A stretch of DNA of 64,000 bases from Saccopteryx bilineata. Lineage: Eukaryota; Chordata; Mammalia; Chiroptera; Emballonuridae. Below, in pieces: positions 55,015-64,000 of the stretch. Made by a program: the position numbers and the translations under genes. The stretch is from positions 106,882,574-106,946,573 of the forward strand of contig NC_089490.1 of NCBI RefSeq assembly GCF_036850765.1. Direction: 5' to 3'. Each line of letters opens with the position of its first letter. Position 1 is the stretch's first letter. Under the pieces are notes generated by a model that saw nothing but the letters and a program-made list of their open reading frames with translations, was not told the origin of the DNA and made no database searches.

Positions 55015-57334
55015 TGTTTGAGTCTGGTAGAAGATGAGTCTTCATTTAAATTATGTGCGGTCCTCAAGTGGGCTTTCAGTGGGCCGGAGCTTTTTCTGTG
55101 AATCAGACAACTTACATGATGCTTTATCGTAGGAGCCTCTTTTTCCTAAGCCACTTTGTGTTTGTCATAGTTGACCCTGGAAAAGCATGAGACTGGAGGG
55201 TAGGCAGAGGGGACAATGAATTCCCCCACCCCATAATTCCCAAGCTGGTTTATTTCCATACCAGAAAACAGGAGACACAAAAATAAATTCACGAATGAGT
55301 CTAGTTGTATTCAATGGCAAAGTGAGCACCAAGCTGTTTTGAAACATAAATTCAGTTATTCAGGTCACACAACTGATTTCGGCAGCAAAGGCCAGGAGTT
55401 CTCTGAAGGCCACTCACAGCTGTTCCAATTCATTGCTGCCCCTCCTGGAAAATTCCACACGGAGAACATATTACCCGGATACTGCCTGACTTATCCAGGG
55501 TCCTGATGTTTATCCCTGGAGAAAACACTTCAGTGCATTCAATGACAAAGCTGTCACCAAGCTGTTCTAAGTTAAACTTTATTCACTTAGAGTCTATTCG
55601 TTGCCCACAGCTTTTGAACTTAAAAAATATCTGTGTGGCCCATTAAAAATCAGGCTCATTATCTTTTGTTTGTTGCTTTTTTATTTTTGTTTTTGCTTTC
55701 TTTTATAGAGACATAACTAAAGAAGTAAAGGAAATATGCCTTCACCACTCTCTCTTTCCTTTTTTTTTTTTGTACTTTTTTGGCTCTTTGAATAGAGCAA
55801 CATCCAATGGACTAGATCCTTAGCTACTAATGATAGAACTACTAGTTGATTGAACTGGAGAATTTTATGAAAGTACTCATTATTTTGGGGCCATATCTGC
55901 ACCACTGATGAACTGGAGAGTTGCTCCTATTGATCCAACACCAATTAATATGTCATTGATCTCTCTGCTGAACCCCTTGCCTGAGAATAGGGTTAACTAA
56001 TGCAGAGACCTTGCTATAGCAACTTTCCGTACCTGTGCCCAATGCAAACTTCACTAATAAATTCTGCCCCTCTTTCTGAGCCCAGACTCAGACTCATGGC
56101 TCCTTTTAACACATCACCTAAGTAGCCAATGAAATGGAGTTATACTCAAGTAGAACACCATTTGCCATCCTTTCTCTGTAACCCTTCTATCCTCTCTCTC
56201 TCATCAAAGCATAATTGCTCATGTTTATGCAGCTATATTCCCCTTCTAACTTTAAGATAGTAAGATAAGACACACCGATATTCAATGCTTCTTTGAGTAG
56301 AGGCAGTCTATGTGCCTATCATTGTATAGCTGACCTTATATATTCTTATTGAAATAAAGGTACTAGTACTAAACTTGACACATGCTACTATCTATACCTT
56401 CCACTCATTGTCACCTTTTTGTCAGTTCTTCAAAGTTTGAAGAACTGTGCATTGTTGTGTCCTGGGCCACATGAACCACTGGACTAGTAGTCAAGATTCA
56501 GTTACCCAGTGGGGCATATCTGGGGAGTAAACACATTTGTCTGAATGAGGCTTATTTGTATCTGATGTTGCTATAGGTACATAATAAGGTAGTTAGAATA
56601 ATTGGTTGGGGAAAGGAGTTTGGGGGAATCAGAATAGGAGGCATCAAATATGGTACGAATCAAGAGACCCTGGAGTTCAGTTTGTAATGTAAGCAAAGTA
56701 GCAGTTATAAAGAGTATTTCAAGACTATGGTCAGATCTAAGTAAGGTAACAAAAAAGAAAAAAATATATAGTGGGCCCCATGGCTCTATTCTTATCAAAA
56801 TATGCATTTAGACATCAACTATAAGCAGAACAACAACAGAATTTATTGTCTAAACCAGGGCAAGTGTGAGAGTGAAAGAGACACTATTAATAATTGCAAT
56901 GAGACAACAGGTGTAAGCTAGGATACATGATCACTGCAACCATAGCCCTTCCTTTGCGGTAATTCTGAGTGTGTCAGTAAGAAGAGAGTAAATGAGTAAA
57001 ATACATTTGATAGAAGAACAAAGTCTTTGAGCACTGCTTTTCTTCCCATTGAGGGGCATAGGCAAAAGAGCAAAGGTCAGATAAAGACACGGGGAGAATA
57101 TTTAAAATATGTAGTTTTCTTACCAATATGTTGTTCATAATATGTTTTTGTTTCTAAGTAAGGATGAATTAGGAGGAAAAAATCCATTTAAAAATAAAAT
57201 GTTGTATCGCTTATAGCTCCAGATAGGTTGCTAATGGCAGTGTCTTATAGTGGTTTCCACCAAAGTCCCTCCCAAGAGGCGCAGAACAAACATGCCTTGT
57301 GGCCTGCTTAGACAACATCAGAGCAGTGAAATAA
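55015..57334. other. Mostly unique DNA with an imperfect direct repeat and a possible LTR end
   Basis: TTCAATGGCAAAGTGAGCAC with CAAGCTGTTTTGAAAC at about 55311-55346 resembles TTCAATGACAAAGCTGTCAC with CAAGCTGTTCTAAGTT at about 55537-55572, about 226 bp apart. Near 56053-56110 an ACTAATAAATTCTGCCCC stretch followed by ATGGCTCCTTTTAACA resembles an LTR 3' end. No gene was recognised. The minus-strand frames at 55165-55347, 55717-55905 and 56571-56807 have no domain. Confidence 0.35.
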
Positions 57335-57730
57335 GCCAGTTGGAGAAAGACAAGTGTCATATGATTTCACTCATAATGAACGAAATGAACTAAGAAGCAA
57401 AATAGAGACAGATTTATAGAAAGCAGGCTGACAGCTGTCAGGGCATTTGGAGGGTTGAGTGGGGAGGTGGAAAGCTTGAGCAAAGAATAAAAATAATAAA
57501 GAGAAAAATCTCATGGTCACAGACAACAATGTGGTGATCGCTGAGGCAAGGAGGAGTGGGAGGAGGTGGAAGAGGATATCAGGGGATAAATGGTGATGGA
57601 AGGAGACTCGACTTGGGGCAGTGAACACACAGTGCAGTGTACAGATGATGTGTTGTGGTATTATGCACCGGAAACCTGTATAATTTTGCTAGCCAGTATC
57701 ACCACAATATAGTCAATAAAAAATAAATAA
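57335..57730 (+). mobile_element. Old LINE-1 3' end (ORF2 terminus and 3' UTR)
   Basis: AATAAGCCAGTTGGAGAAAG and ATATGATTTCACTCATAATG match the ORF2 end of older LINE-1. G/A-rich 3' UTR follows, then GTGGTATTATGCACCGGAAA and the AATAAAAAATAAATAAAT tail. 5' truncated. Confidence 0.75.
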
Positions 57731-57904
57731 ATTTTTACATTCCTGGAAGAGAATTCATCGTAAAGAATAAGAAATCTCAATTGCACAGTTTTAAGAGAGT
57801 TATGTAGCTCTAATAATCAAGCATTTCTGTCTGGCCCCATGGAAGTCACCTGCCTGTGTTTAGAACACTGCAGAATGTTGCCACAAGGATTGCGTGGCTG
57901 CATT
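57731..57904. other. Unique DNA
   Basis: Nothing was recognised in this short stretch. Confidence 0.5.
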
Positions 57905-58065
57905 AACTCAGATTTCCTAGAAGAAGAAACTAACACTTCTCATATTATTTAACCTCACAAAAATTCTGAGTATTTTACAGATTTATCATTTTAAAAATAC
58001 AAGAGTGGCGTTTAGAGGTTATTTACCCAAGGTTACCTTGTTAGACTGAGATTTGAACTTACTAG
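57905..58065 (+). repeat. MIR fragment
   Basis: CATATTATTTAACCTCACAA, TTTTACAGATTTATCATTTT, TTACCCAAGGTTACCTTG and GAGATTTGAACTTACTAGG are decayed MIR phrases. Confidence 0.65.
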
Positions 58066-58094
58066 GTTTGACTTTCCTCCCATTGTCTAAGTTA

Positions 58095-58320
58095 AAGGCA
58101 TCAAACAAAACCAGTGAAATATTTCCTGAGGGCCTACAGTGTGTTCTATGTACTAGGTTACAGGGACAAACTGAAATTGTCCCTTGTGATGCTTATATTC
58201 TGGTATGGAAAGCAGGCAGAGAATTTCTGGCAGAGGGAGCTACACTTGCAAAGGCCATGCAGAGAAGCATCCTCAACTGTTAAAGGAACATCGAGGACAG
58301 CAGTCTTACCATGGAACAGT
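58095..58320 (+). repeat. Ancient LINE-like repeat, family uncertain
   Basis: ATGTACTAGGTTACAGGGAC, GGCAGAGGGAGCTACACTTG and CAAAGGCCATGCAGAGAAGC recall an old LINE 3' region as at 20290-20540. The three frames here are chance. Confidence 0.45.
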
Positions 58321-58539
58321 GAGGAGAGCAGCTAGGGGAGAGAACCAAGAAACAGCGTGGGTGGAGTCATGTGAGGACTTTGGCTTCCAAATAAGATGGG
58401 AAATCAGAGAAACAAAGTGATCGTATTTACAACGGTGTGAAGCCTGAACCACAGGAGGCAAGATGGGAAGCAGAACAACCACAGGGGAGGCAACCACAGT
58501 CTTCCAGGCTAGAGAGGGTGTGTCTTTCCTTTTGTTTTG

Positions 58540-59278
58540 CTTTTTAAAAGAAATTTATTTAGAAAATTAGCAGGGCGACATTGATCAATAAGAGTACATA
58601 GGTTTTAGGTAAACATTTCTATAGCATTTGAACTACTGATTATTGTAAGGCCAGGGACCACCACTACCGTGGCCATGCACATGCAGGTTCCCATTGGATT
58701 CGGACAGACGGTATAGAATCAATGGAGCCAAAAAATGGTGGACCATTCCTCTTTATTCAAGTCTCATACTGGCCGACAAGCAAACACACAGGGAAAAACA
58801 CTTCCTTTGCACTCAGAGCTCACAAAGCCACTGACACATTCTCCAATTCTGCAACCAGAAGAATCTTCTCCATTTTTTCCTAGAATCAAAGGCCCCACCA
58901 GTCTCAGTGGAGCTCGCAAAAGCTCCTCATCTCTGCTTCCCCATCTGCCAACAAGGCTTCTTACTCTGCAAAACTGGCTTCTCTCTCAGCACTCTGCATC
59001 CTCTCTGCTCTCACTATCCAAAAATGTCTTTCCTCTTCTCCTTCTCCTTCTTTTTAAAACTTTTCTGGCGTGAAGACCTCTCCCCCAGAAAATATTAGCA
59101 TAACAATGGTCCTTCCCAAGCAGGAAGGTAATTAGCAATTTCTCAGATCACATACCTGGCACTGCCCAGTGCCATTTTTTAACACTAAAAGTGAGCAAAC
59201 TCAAAAGATACAAATTTTACAAACTCATTTGCCCAACAATTATGTTGTATACCCATCACCCAAAGTCAAATCATTGAT
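58540..59278 (-). mobile_element. LINE-1 3' UTR fragment on the minus strand, split by a solo LTR
   Basis: The left part has GGGCGACATTGATCAATAAG and AAACATTTCTATAGCATTTG, and after the LTR the right part has GTTGTATACCCATCACCCAA followed by AGTCAAATCATTG. Together these match the reverse complement of a LINE-1 3' UTR. The two halves join at the 5-bp target ATTAT. Confidence 0.85.
58644..59238 (-). mobile_element. Solo LTR of an endogenous retrovirus, about 595 bp
   Basis: The element begins TGTAAGGCCAGGGACCACCA and ends TTTGCCCAACA on the plus strand, so it has TG...CA termini. A perfect 5-bp duplication, ATTAT, flanks it at 58639-58643 and 59239-59243. On the minus strand a polyadenylation signal AATAAA (plus-strand TTTATT, 58752-58757) lies about 110 bp from the 3' end, as in an LTR read on the minus strand. 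No internal gag/pol/env sequence is present, so it is the product of LTR-LTR recombination. The retroviral class is not assigned. The plus-strand frames at 58735-59098 are antisense artefacts. Confidence 0.9.
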
Positions 59279-60185
59279 GAGGGCAGCACCAATGGAGTGG
59301 TAAAAAGCAGATCAGGCAAGGATCAGGTCTGAAGTTCAAGTGATTTGCTGATAGATTTGCTGATGTATTCTGTGCTGGCCTTGGGAGCAGAAGAGGCACC
59401 TGTTAGTGGAACCACAATCTGAGGTTGAGAGCAAGGAAAGATGAAGCTGGGAAAATGGGCAGGGCTTCATTTCTCTTCAGATGAAAGGATTCAGGATGTT
59501 CCTGAAACTTTTGGTCTTGAAAGATCTCTTAGACAATCCTTTGGAGAGTTCTAAGGGAAGAAGAAAAATCATTCCACTTTTGTTTTGGAAAGATCACATT
59601 ATGGCAGTGTTTAGAACAGATTATGGAAAGGCCAGTGAAGAAAGGGAAGGCAGTTGGGATGTTAATTGCCAAGTTAGGTAAGGGATCAGGAAGGCTTGAA
59701 TCAAGGCATTGGCAAGGGAGGTAAAGACAAGAGGTGACACTTGAGAAATATTTAGGGGTGGGGGAGTTTATTAGAAAAACAATGACTTATTAGATGTAAT
59801 AAAACTCTGTGCACCACAATTAAGCATAGCCATCATGAATATGACTTTTTAACATACAGTCCATCCCAATGTGTTGTCTCTGCTCATGGGATCATGTTCA
59901 GAGTTTGTGTATAGTCTAACTGTAAGGATGCTGCCCACATTGGTGCCAACATTTCTGTTCTTTTTAAGTCAAGCTATAAATTGTCTAAGAGTGTAGGCTT
60001 CATTATTTTGACTTCCCTGTCCTTAATTTTGACATAAAATGGAAACACACATTTCAATTGCCCACTTGACTCACATGATTTAGCCACCTATACTTTTGGT
60101 TGTTTACTGAAAGTAGCTCAGTGGTCAAAGGATGGAAATTTCCCCCACTGAAGATATGTAAAATTATGTGCTATAGGATTCTAAA
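59279..60185. other. Unique DNA
   Basis: No gene was recognised. The frame at 59481-59681 has no domain. Phrases such as GCAAGGATCAGGTCTGAAGT may belong to a decayed old repeat. Confidence 0.4.
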
Positions 60186-60530
60186 GCCATGCATAACCAC
60201 TATACACTCTTTCCTCTAAGACACTGTGGTTCTCTCCGGGGTCTGTGCCTTTGGGCACACTGCTTCTGCCACCTCGTCCTCCCTCCCACCTGTATTTGCA
60301 CAACCTACCCTTCAGAACCAGCTCAGCTATCTCTTCCCCTGGAATCCAGCCTTTGCCCTCCAAGGACAGGCCTCTCTTCTGTGTGCTCCTGCACCCCAGT
60401 GTTTACTTCTGTCCATTCTGTGGACTGTGCCGCTCCATCAGTTCTCCCATCAATTGTTTGTGAGCTCTTGGAGAACCGGAACCTCTGTTTTTATATCTCT
60501 ATCACTTAGCATAAGGTTCAGGTGCAAAAG
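60186..60530 (+). repeat. L2 LINE 3' region
   Basis: CTGTGCCTTTGGGCACACTG, TCAGAACCAGCTCAGCTATC, GGAATCCAGCCTTTGCCCTC and TTGTGAGCTCTTGGAGAACC are in L2 order. The three overlapping plus-strand frames and the minus-strand frame come from this GC-moderate relic. Confidence 0.7.
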
Positions 60531-60736
60531 ACACATTTTTAAAATAATGGAATCATGACCAGCTCTAAGGATTGAAATGACTTTTTTTGGGGGGGGGAAA
60601 CAGCATCAAACAATTGATATCTATTCTGCCAGTAACAATCTCATCAGGGCAACACTCATCCAGAGGAACAGAGGAGGGCTGCCATGTGGGTGTGTGAAAT
60701 AAGGTTGGTCATAGAGAAGAAAAAGAGTTCATTTTG

Positions 60737-60938
60737 GGAACCATCTTTTTTTTTTTAAGACTTTTTTTAATTGATTTTAGAAAGAGGAGAGCAAGAGAAG
60801 AGAGGTTGAAGCAAGAAGCATCAATTCATAGTTGTTGCTTCTCCATTGTGCCTTGACCAGGCAAGTCCAGGGTTTTTATCCAGTGATCTCAGAGTTCCAG
60901 GTTGATGCTGTATTCACTGCACCACCACAGGTCAGGTG
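60737..60938 (-). mobile_element. Second-family tRNA-derived SINE, minus strand
   Basis: The T-run tail at 60748-60758 is on the left. The head on the right ends CACCACCACAGGTCAGG, the reverse of CCTGACCTGTGGTGGTG. Near-perfect 14-bp duplications flank it: AAGAGTTCATTTTG (60723-60736) and AAGAGTGCATTTTG (60939-60952). It is more diverged than the copy at 44219-44370. Confidence 0.9.
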
Positions 60939-60952
60939 AAGAGTGCATTTTG

Positions 60953-61479
60953 AAGACCCAGTTGTGTTGCTGTATTTCTAACAACAACAATGATAGCAAT
61001 TAACTAACTGGCCACTGTTTTGCACTAATCTTGTGACAGAGAATGCTAGTTATCTGCTAATACCCAAGTGTTTCCCAACAGGTTTCCTTACTAACAGAAC
61101 ACCTATTTTATTGAGAAAAGGATGTCTTAGTCTCTATTTTCCAGTCTCCTTTGATTTGGAACAAAGACTTTGGGAAAGACTTCTAGAAGGGCATCTTAAA
61201 GGGTGAGCAGACATTTGAGGAAAGCCCTTTTCCCCATTCCTGACACTTACAATGGAGCCATTCTGCATCATTAAATTACCTTGAAAGTGGACTCTATCTT
61301 TAAGATGCCAGAGTCAAAGACAGCAGGCTCCTCGCTCATGGTGTCTTCAGGGGACTGTGGTGTGCTAGCCCCAGGTGTCTTTCACATGTGGAAGTGAATC
61401 CTCCTGTAGCTAAACTGCTCTTATTTTTGAATTTTTTGTTATAGGCAGCTACACTTATTCCTAATGATTTCAGGTGTTT
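60953..61479. other. Unique DNA
   Basis: Nothing recognised. Confidence 0.5.
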
Positions 61480-61620
61480 TATAAAGAATATTTTAATTAA
61501 CTTTCATAATACCCCCTTGAGTTAGGTATTATTATCCCCATTTTACAGATGAAAAAAATTAAGGTGGCGGAGGGGTTTGAACTCATTGATTGTCTGGCTC
61601 CAGATCTGCTATTACATATG
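61480..61620 (+). repeat. MIR fragment
   Basis: GAGTTAGGTATTATTATCCC and CATTTTACAGATGAAAAAAA are a well preserved MIR core. Confidence 0.8.
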
Positions 61621-63174
61621 AGGATGATCTTCTGTTTTGAGTGAATTCATGCTTTTCTATCAGCTTGAAGTTGTGGACTTTGTATTTTCTAAACACTTTT
61701 TTTGAGATCACTTTTCTTTTTACCTATTTATTTATTTATTTTTAATCATTTTTTGTGTGATCAAGATGTATGGCTGGGTAATAAACCAGTAAGACCTTTT
61801 TCTGAAAGACTTTAGCCCAGAGAAGGAGGCCCATGGTACGTGGGTCAAGCGCAGGGGATGTTCTTTGCTCTCTTGGTATCTGCATAGTAGCTTGGCTTTC
61901 TTTGTCTTGTTTTGTCCTCATGATGCTCTGAGACTCAGGCAAGACTGTGATTCCATTACTTAATAAATAAGACGACTGAGGGTTCCAGGGTAAGCTCTGT
62001 CCAGAACCATTTGGAGACTCCTGACCACTTTTCATTCTGTACTCAGGACTTAAAACTTGTCACTCTGTACTGCCCAGGGAGTTTGAGGGAATCAACATAA
62101 TAAATAATACCCTGGAAGAATTTTTAAATCCCCAGGGAACCTTTCTAATATCATTCAATATATGTCTCTTCATTCAATTCTAATTTTCAAACATATGTAA
62201 ATTTTTATACCAAGTATTCTAAAGAACCCTTAAAATGTCAGTAAATTTAAAATTTTATATATTACAAAAACATTAAGGAGAAGGTCATAGGTATTTGTTC
62301 ATCTCCTTCTTTGGGGAGGTTGAAGGGCCATCATGCAAACCTGCCTTATCTGGACTTTCTCTGTCACATCTTACACAGAAAAAGAATTCAATTTCTAATA
62401 AATATCTCTTGGATTCCTTTCTAAGATATTAAGCTCAACTGTGTTTCTGCCTTTCATCTACTGAAATTCATTCTAACTCTTAAGAGGATCATGTCATTTT
62501 GCACATCAGTGAATAAGCCTCCCAACTCCCATTTCAACCCACAGCAGACGCCCTTGAGGTTAGAGCTTGATGGTTAAATACAAAAGGTCCCAATGCCCTA
62601 GGATTCCACAGATGCCTGTTGAATTACCAGGATGCCCACAGACTGCGAATACTTAACAAAAGAGGTTTCTCCTCTCTGACACCTCCCACACTCCTGCCCC
62701 CACTGCAACTAAAAGAGAGAGAAAATAAACCCCAAAACTTCAAACAGTGCACCTGGCTGCAATCTTTTCTACTTGAACTAATTGATATTTGGAATGGGAG
62801 AAGGTTAGGGGCAGGGGAGGGAATGGAGACTCCTTTGGCTAATAACAAAGTATCAAACCACAGAATGATTTTATACCGTTCGTTGTTCCATTCTTGGGCA
62901 GCCAACATCTTACATTAATTTTCAGTTGCAGAAAATCTAGTTCTCCTGCAAAGAGATATATTCCTAACAAGGTACAGAAATTAATTTTCAAAATGCCCTT
63001 AGTACAAAAGCAGGCAAGGAGTTTTGAATTGTTTCAGATTTTTAAAGTGACTTTCACAGATGTCTGAAAATAACTTTTGGAACTTTTTAAAGGTATTAAT
63101 GTTCTTAAAAGGGGAAACCCCCAGTGTTTATGATGACCAAGGTTTTACTTATGCTTTATGATTATTTATTTATA
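61621..63174. other. Unique DNA, no gene recognised
   Basis: The frames at 61742-62035 (minus), 62619-62918 (plus) and 62624-62908 (minus) have no domain, and the last two oppose each other. Confidence 0.45.
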
Positions 63175-63325
63175 TTAATGTCTGTCTCACTAATTAGATT
63201 ATGCATGTTATGTGGACAGGGACTCTATTTCTGGTCACCACCATATCCTCAGTGTTCAGCAGAGTGCTTGGTACATGGCAGGTGTTCAGTAAATTATTGT
63301 TGATAGAGTGAATGAGTGAAATCCC
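63175..63325 (+). repeat. L2 LINE terminus
   Basis: TGTGGACAGGGACTCTATTT, GCAGAGTGCTTGGTACATGG and CAGTAAATTATTGTTGATAG are the L2 end in order. Confidence 0.8.
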
Positions 63326-63539
63326 AAGGTTATAGACAATTACTTCAAATGTTTGCAGTAATATCCTGTCACCAAATGATTAAAAAGGAAGAGATGGAAG
63401 GGGATTTTAAACGTTCTATAAATTTTATTGTTTATAGAGCTCCTTATCTAAGGAACTGTTTTCACATATAATAATAATGATGATTATCAGTTGCAATATT
63501 ATTATTATTAGTAGTAGTAGCAGTAGTAGGAATAGCAGT
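63326..63539. other. Short unique stretch with a trinucleotide-rich patch
   Basis: A (TTA)n/(GTA)n patch lies at 63498-63531. No gene was recognised. Confidence 0.6.
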
Positions 63540-63765
63540 GAGGTGCGGGTAGTGGCCGTGATTGAGTACTATGGGCCAGGTGTTGCGGTTAGTGCTCTGC
63601 ATAAATCGTATTTTATTTTCACAGCTTCTCTATGGAATAGTTATTATTACTATCTTCATTTCATAGATGGGAGAATGGAGGCAAAGATGCATTAAATAAC
63701 TTTCCCAAAGTCCTAGCTTTCTTACAGCTAAGAAGTGGCAGAGCTGGGACTAAACTTCAGCCCAT
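63540..63765 (+). repeat. MIR SINE
   Basis: TGAGTACTATGGGCCAGGTG, TTCATTTCATAGATGGGAGA, CAAAGTCCTAGCTTTCTTAC and GCTAAGAAGTGGCAGAGCTG are in MIR order. Confidence 0.85.
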
Positions 63766-63773
63766 CTGCTGAA

Positions 63774-63895
63774 GTTCTCTTCTCTTCTCTTCTCTTCTCT
63801 TCTCTTCTCTTCTCTTCTCTTCTCTTCTCTTCTCTTCTCTTCTCTTCTCTTCTCTTCTTTCTCTTCTCTTCTCTTTTTTTCTTTTCTTCTTTCTT
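63774..63895 (+). repeat. (TCTTC)n pentanucleotide microsatellite
   Basis: About 120 bp, nearly pure TCTTC units, with decay at the right end. The plus-strand serine/leucine and minus-strand arginine/glutamate frames are artefacts. It directly follows a MIR 3' end. Confidence 0.96.
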
Positions 63896-64000
63896 TAGAA
63901 TAGCATATAGTGGGAAGGGGGGGAGACTCGATGGTAGACATGGTAGTTTGATTCTCTAAACATTCATTCCCAGGCACCTTCTTCCCAACCTTCCTCTCCT

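Noticed and set aside
58735..59098. Frame of 112 residues inside the solo LTR
   Set aside because: Antisense to an LTR read on the minus strand; no retroviral domain is present.

Overview
This window is mammalian nuclear DNA, and it almost certainly comes from a bat. The strongest clue is a set of tRNA-derived SINEs whose internal promoter head leads into a body ending in a TTCAGAAAAATAC-like tail. I recognise this as the Ves/Rhin type of bat SINE. The long form, together with a second tRNA-derived SINE family, points to a horseshoe-bat-like (rhinolophoid) species; that last step is recall-based inference. No functional host gene, exon, tRNA or rRNA could be supported. The window reads as intergenic or deep-intronic sequence built from layered transposable elements, separated by unique DNA.

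Layout. 1-8.6 kb: unique DNA with an LTR-like fragment, a hAT fragment, several MIRs, an AC microsatellite and an antisense fragment of an old LINE-1 ORF1. 8.6-9.75 kb: an old 5'-truncated LINE-1 with a hAT MITE inserted at its very edge. 9.78-10.66 kb: a processed ferritin light chain pseudogene that still carries a recognisable iron-responsive element. 10.7-23.7 kb: mostly unique DNA with MIR and L2 relics, a possible LTR and one bat SINE. 23.7-25.5 kb: a young 5'-truncated LINE-1 on the minus strand and a second-family SINE. 25.7-30.3 kb: old LTR-type repeats and a polypyrimidine microsatellite of about 420 bp. 30.4-36.1 kb: a decayed LINE-1 complex broken by two nested SINEs, a GC-richer insert and an internally deleted mariner. 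36-47 kb: MIR, L2 and MER5-like relics, two more SINEs, a TG microsatellite and a GC-rich unique patch.

47.195-55.000 kb holds the main feature: an essentially full-length LINE-1 of about 7.8 kb, bounded by a perfect 14-bp target-site duplication. Its 5' end carries a CRE palindrome and a YY1-like site. Its 5' UTR contains about 2.5 tandem CpG-rich units with a 241-bp period. ORF1 has one nonsense codon. ORF2 keeps its endonuclease and reverse transcriptase catalytic residues but has one frameshift. 55-64 kb: unique DNA, old LINE-1 3' ends, a solo LTR of about 595 bp with 5-bp duplications inside a LINE-1 3' UTR, L2 and MIR relics, a SINE, and a TCTTC microsatellite at the end.

The parts do not form a cooperating gene system. 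They record insertion history: target-site duplications and nesting give a relative order for the hAT, SINEs, solo LTR and LINE-1s. Repeat family names come from sequence recall and were not checked against a database.
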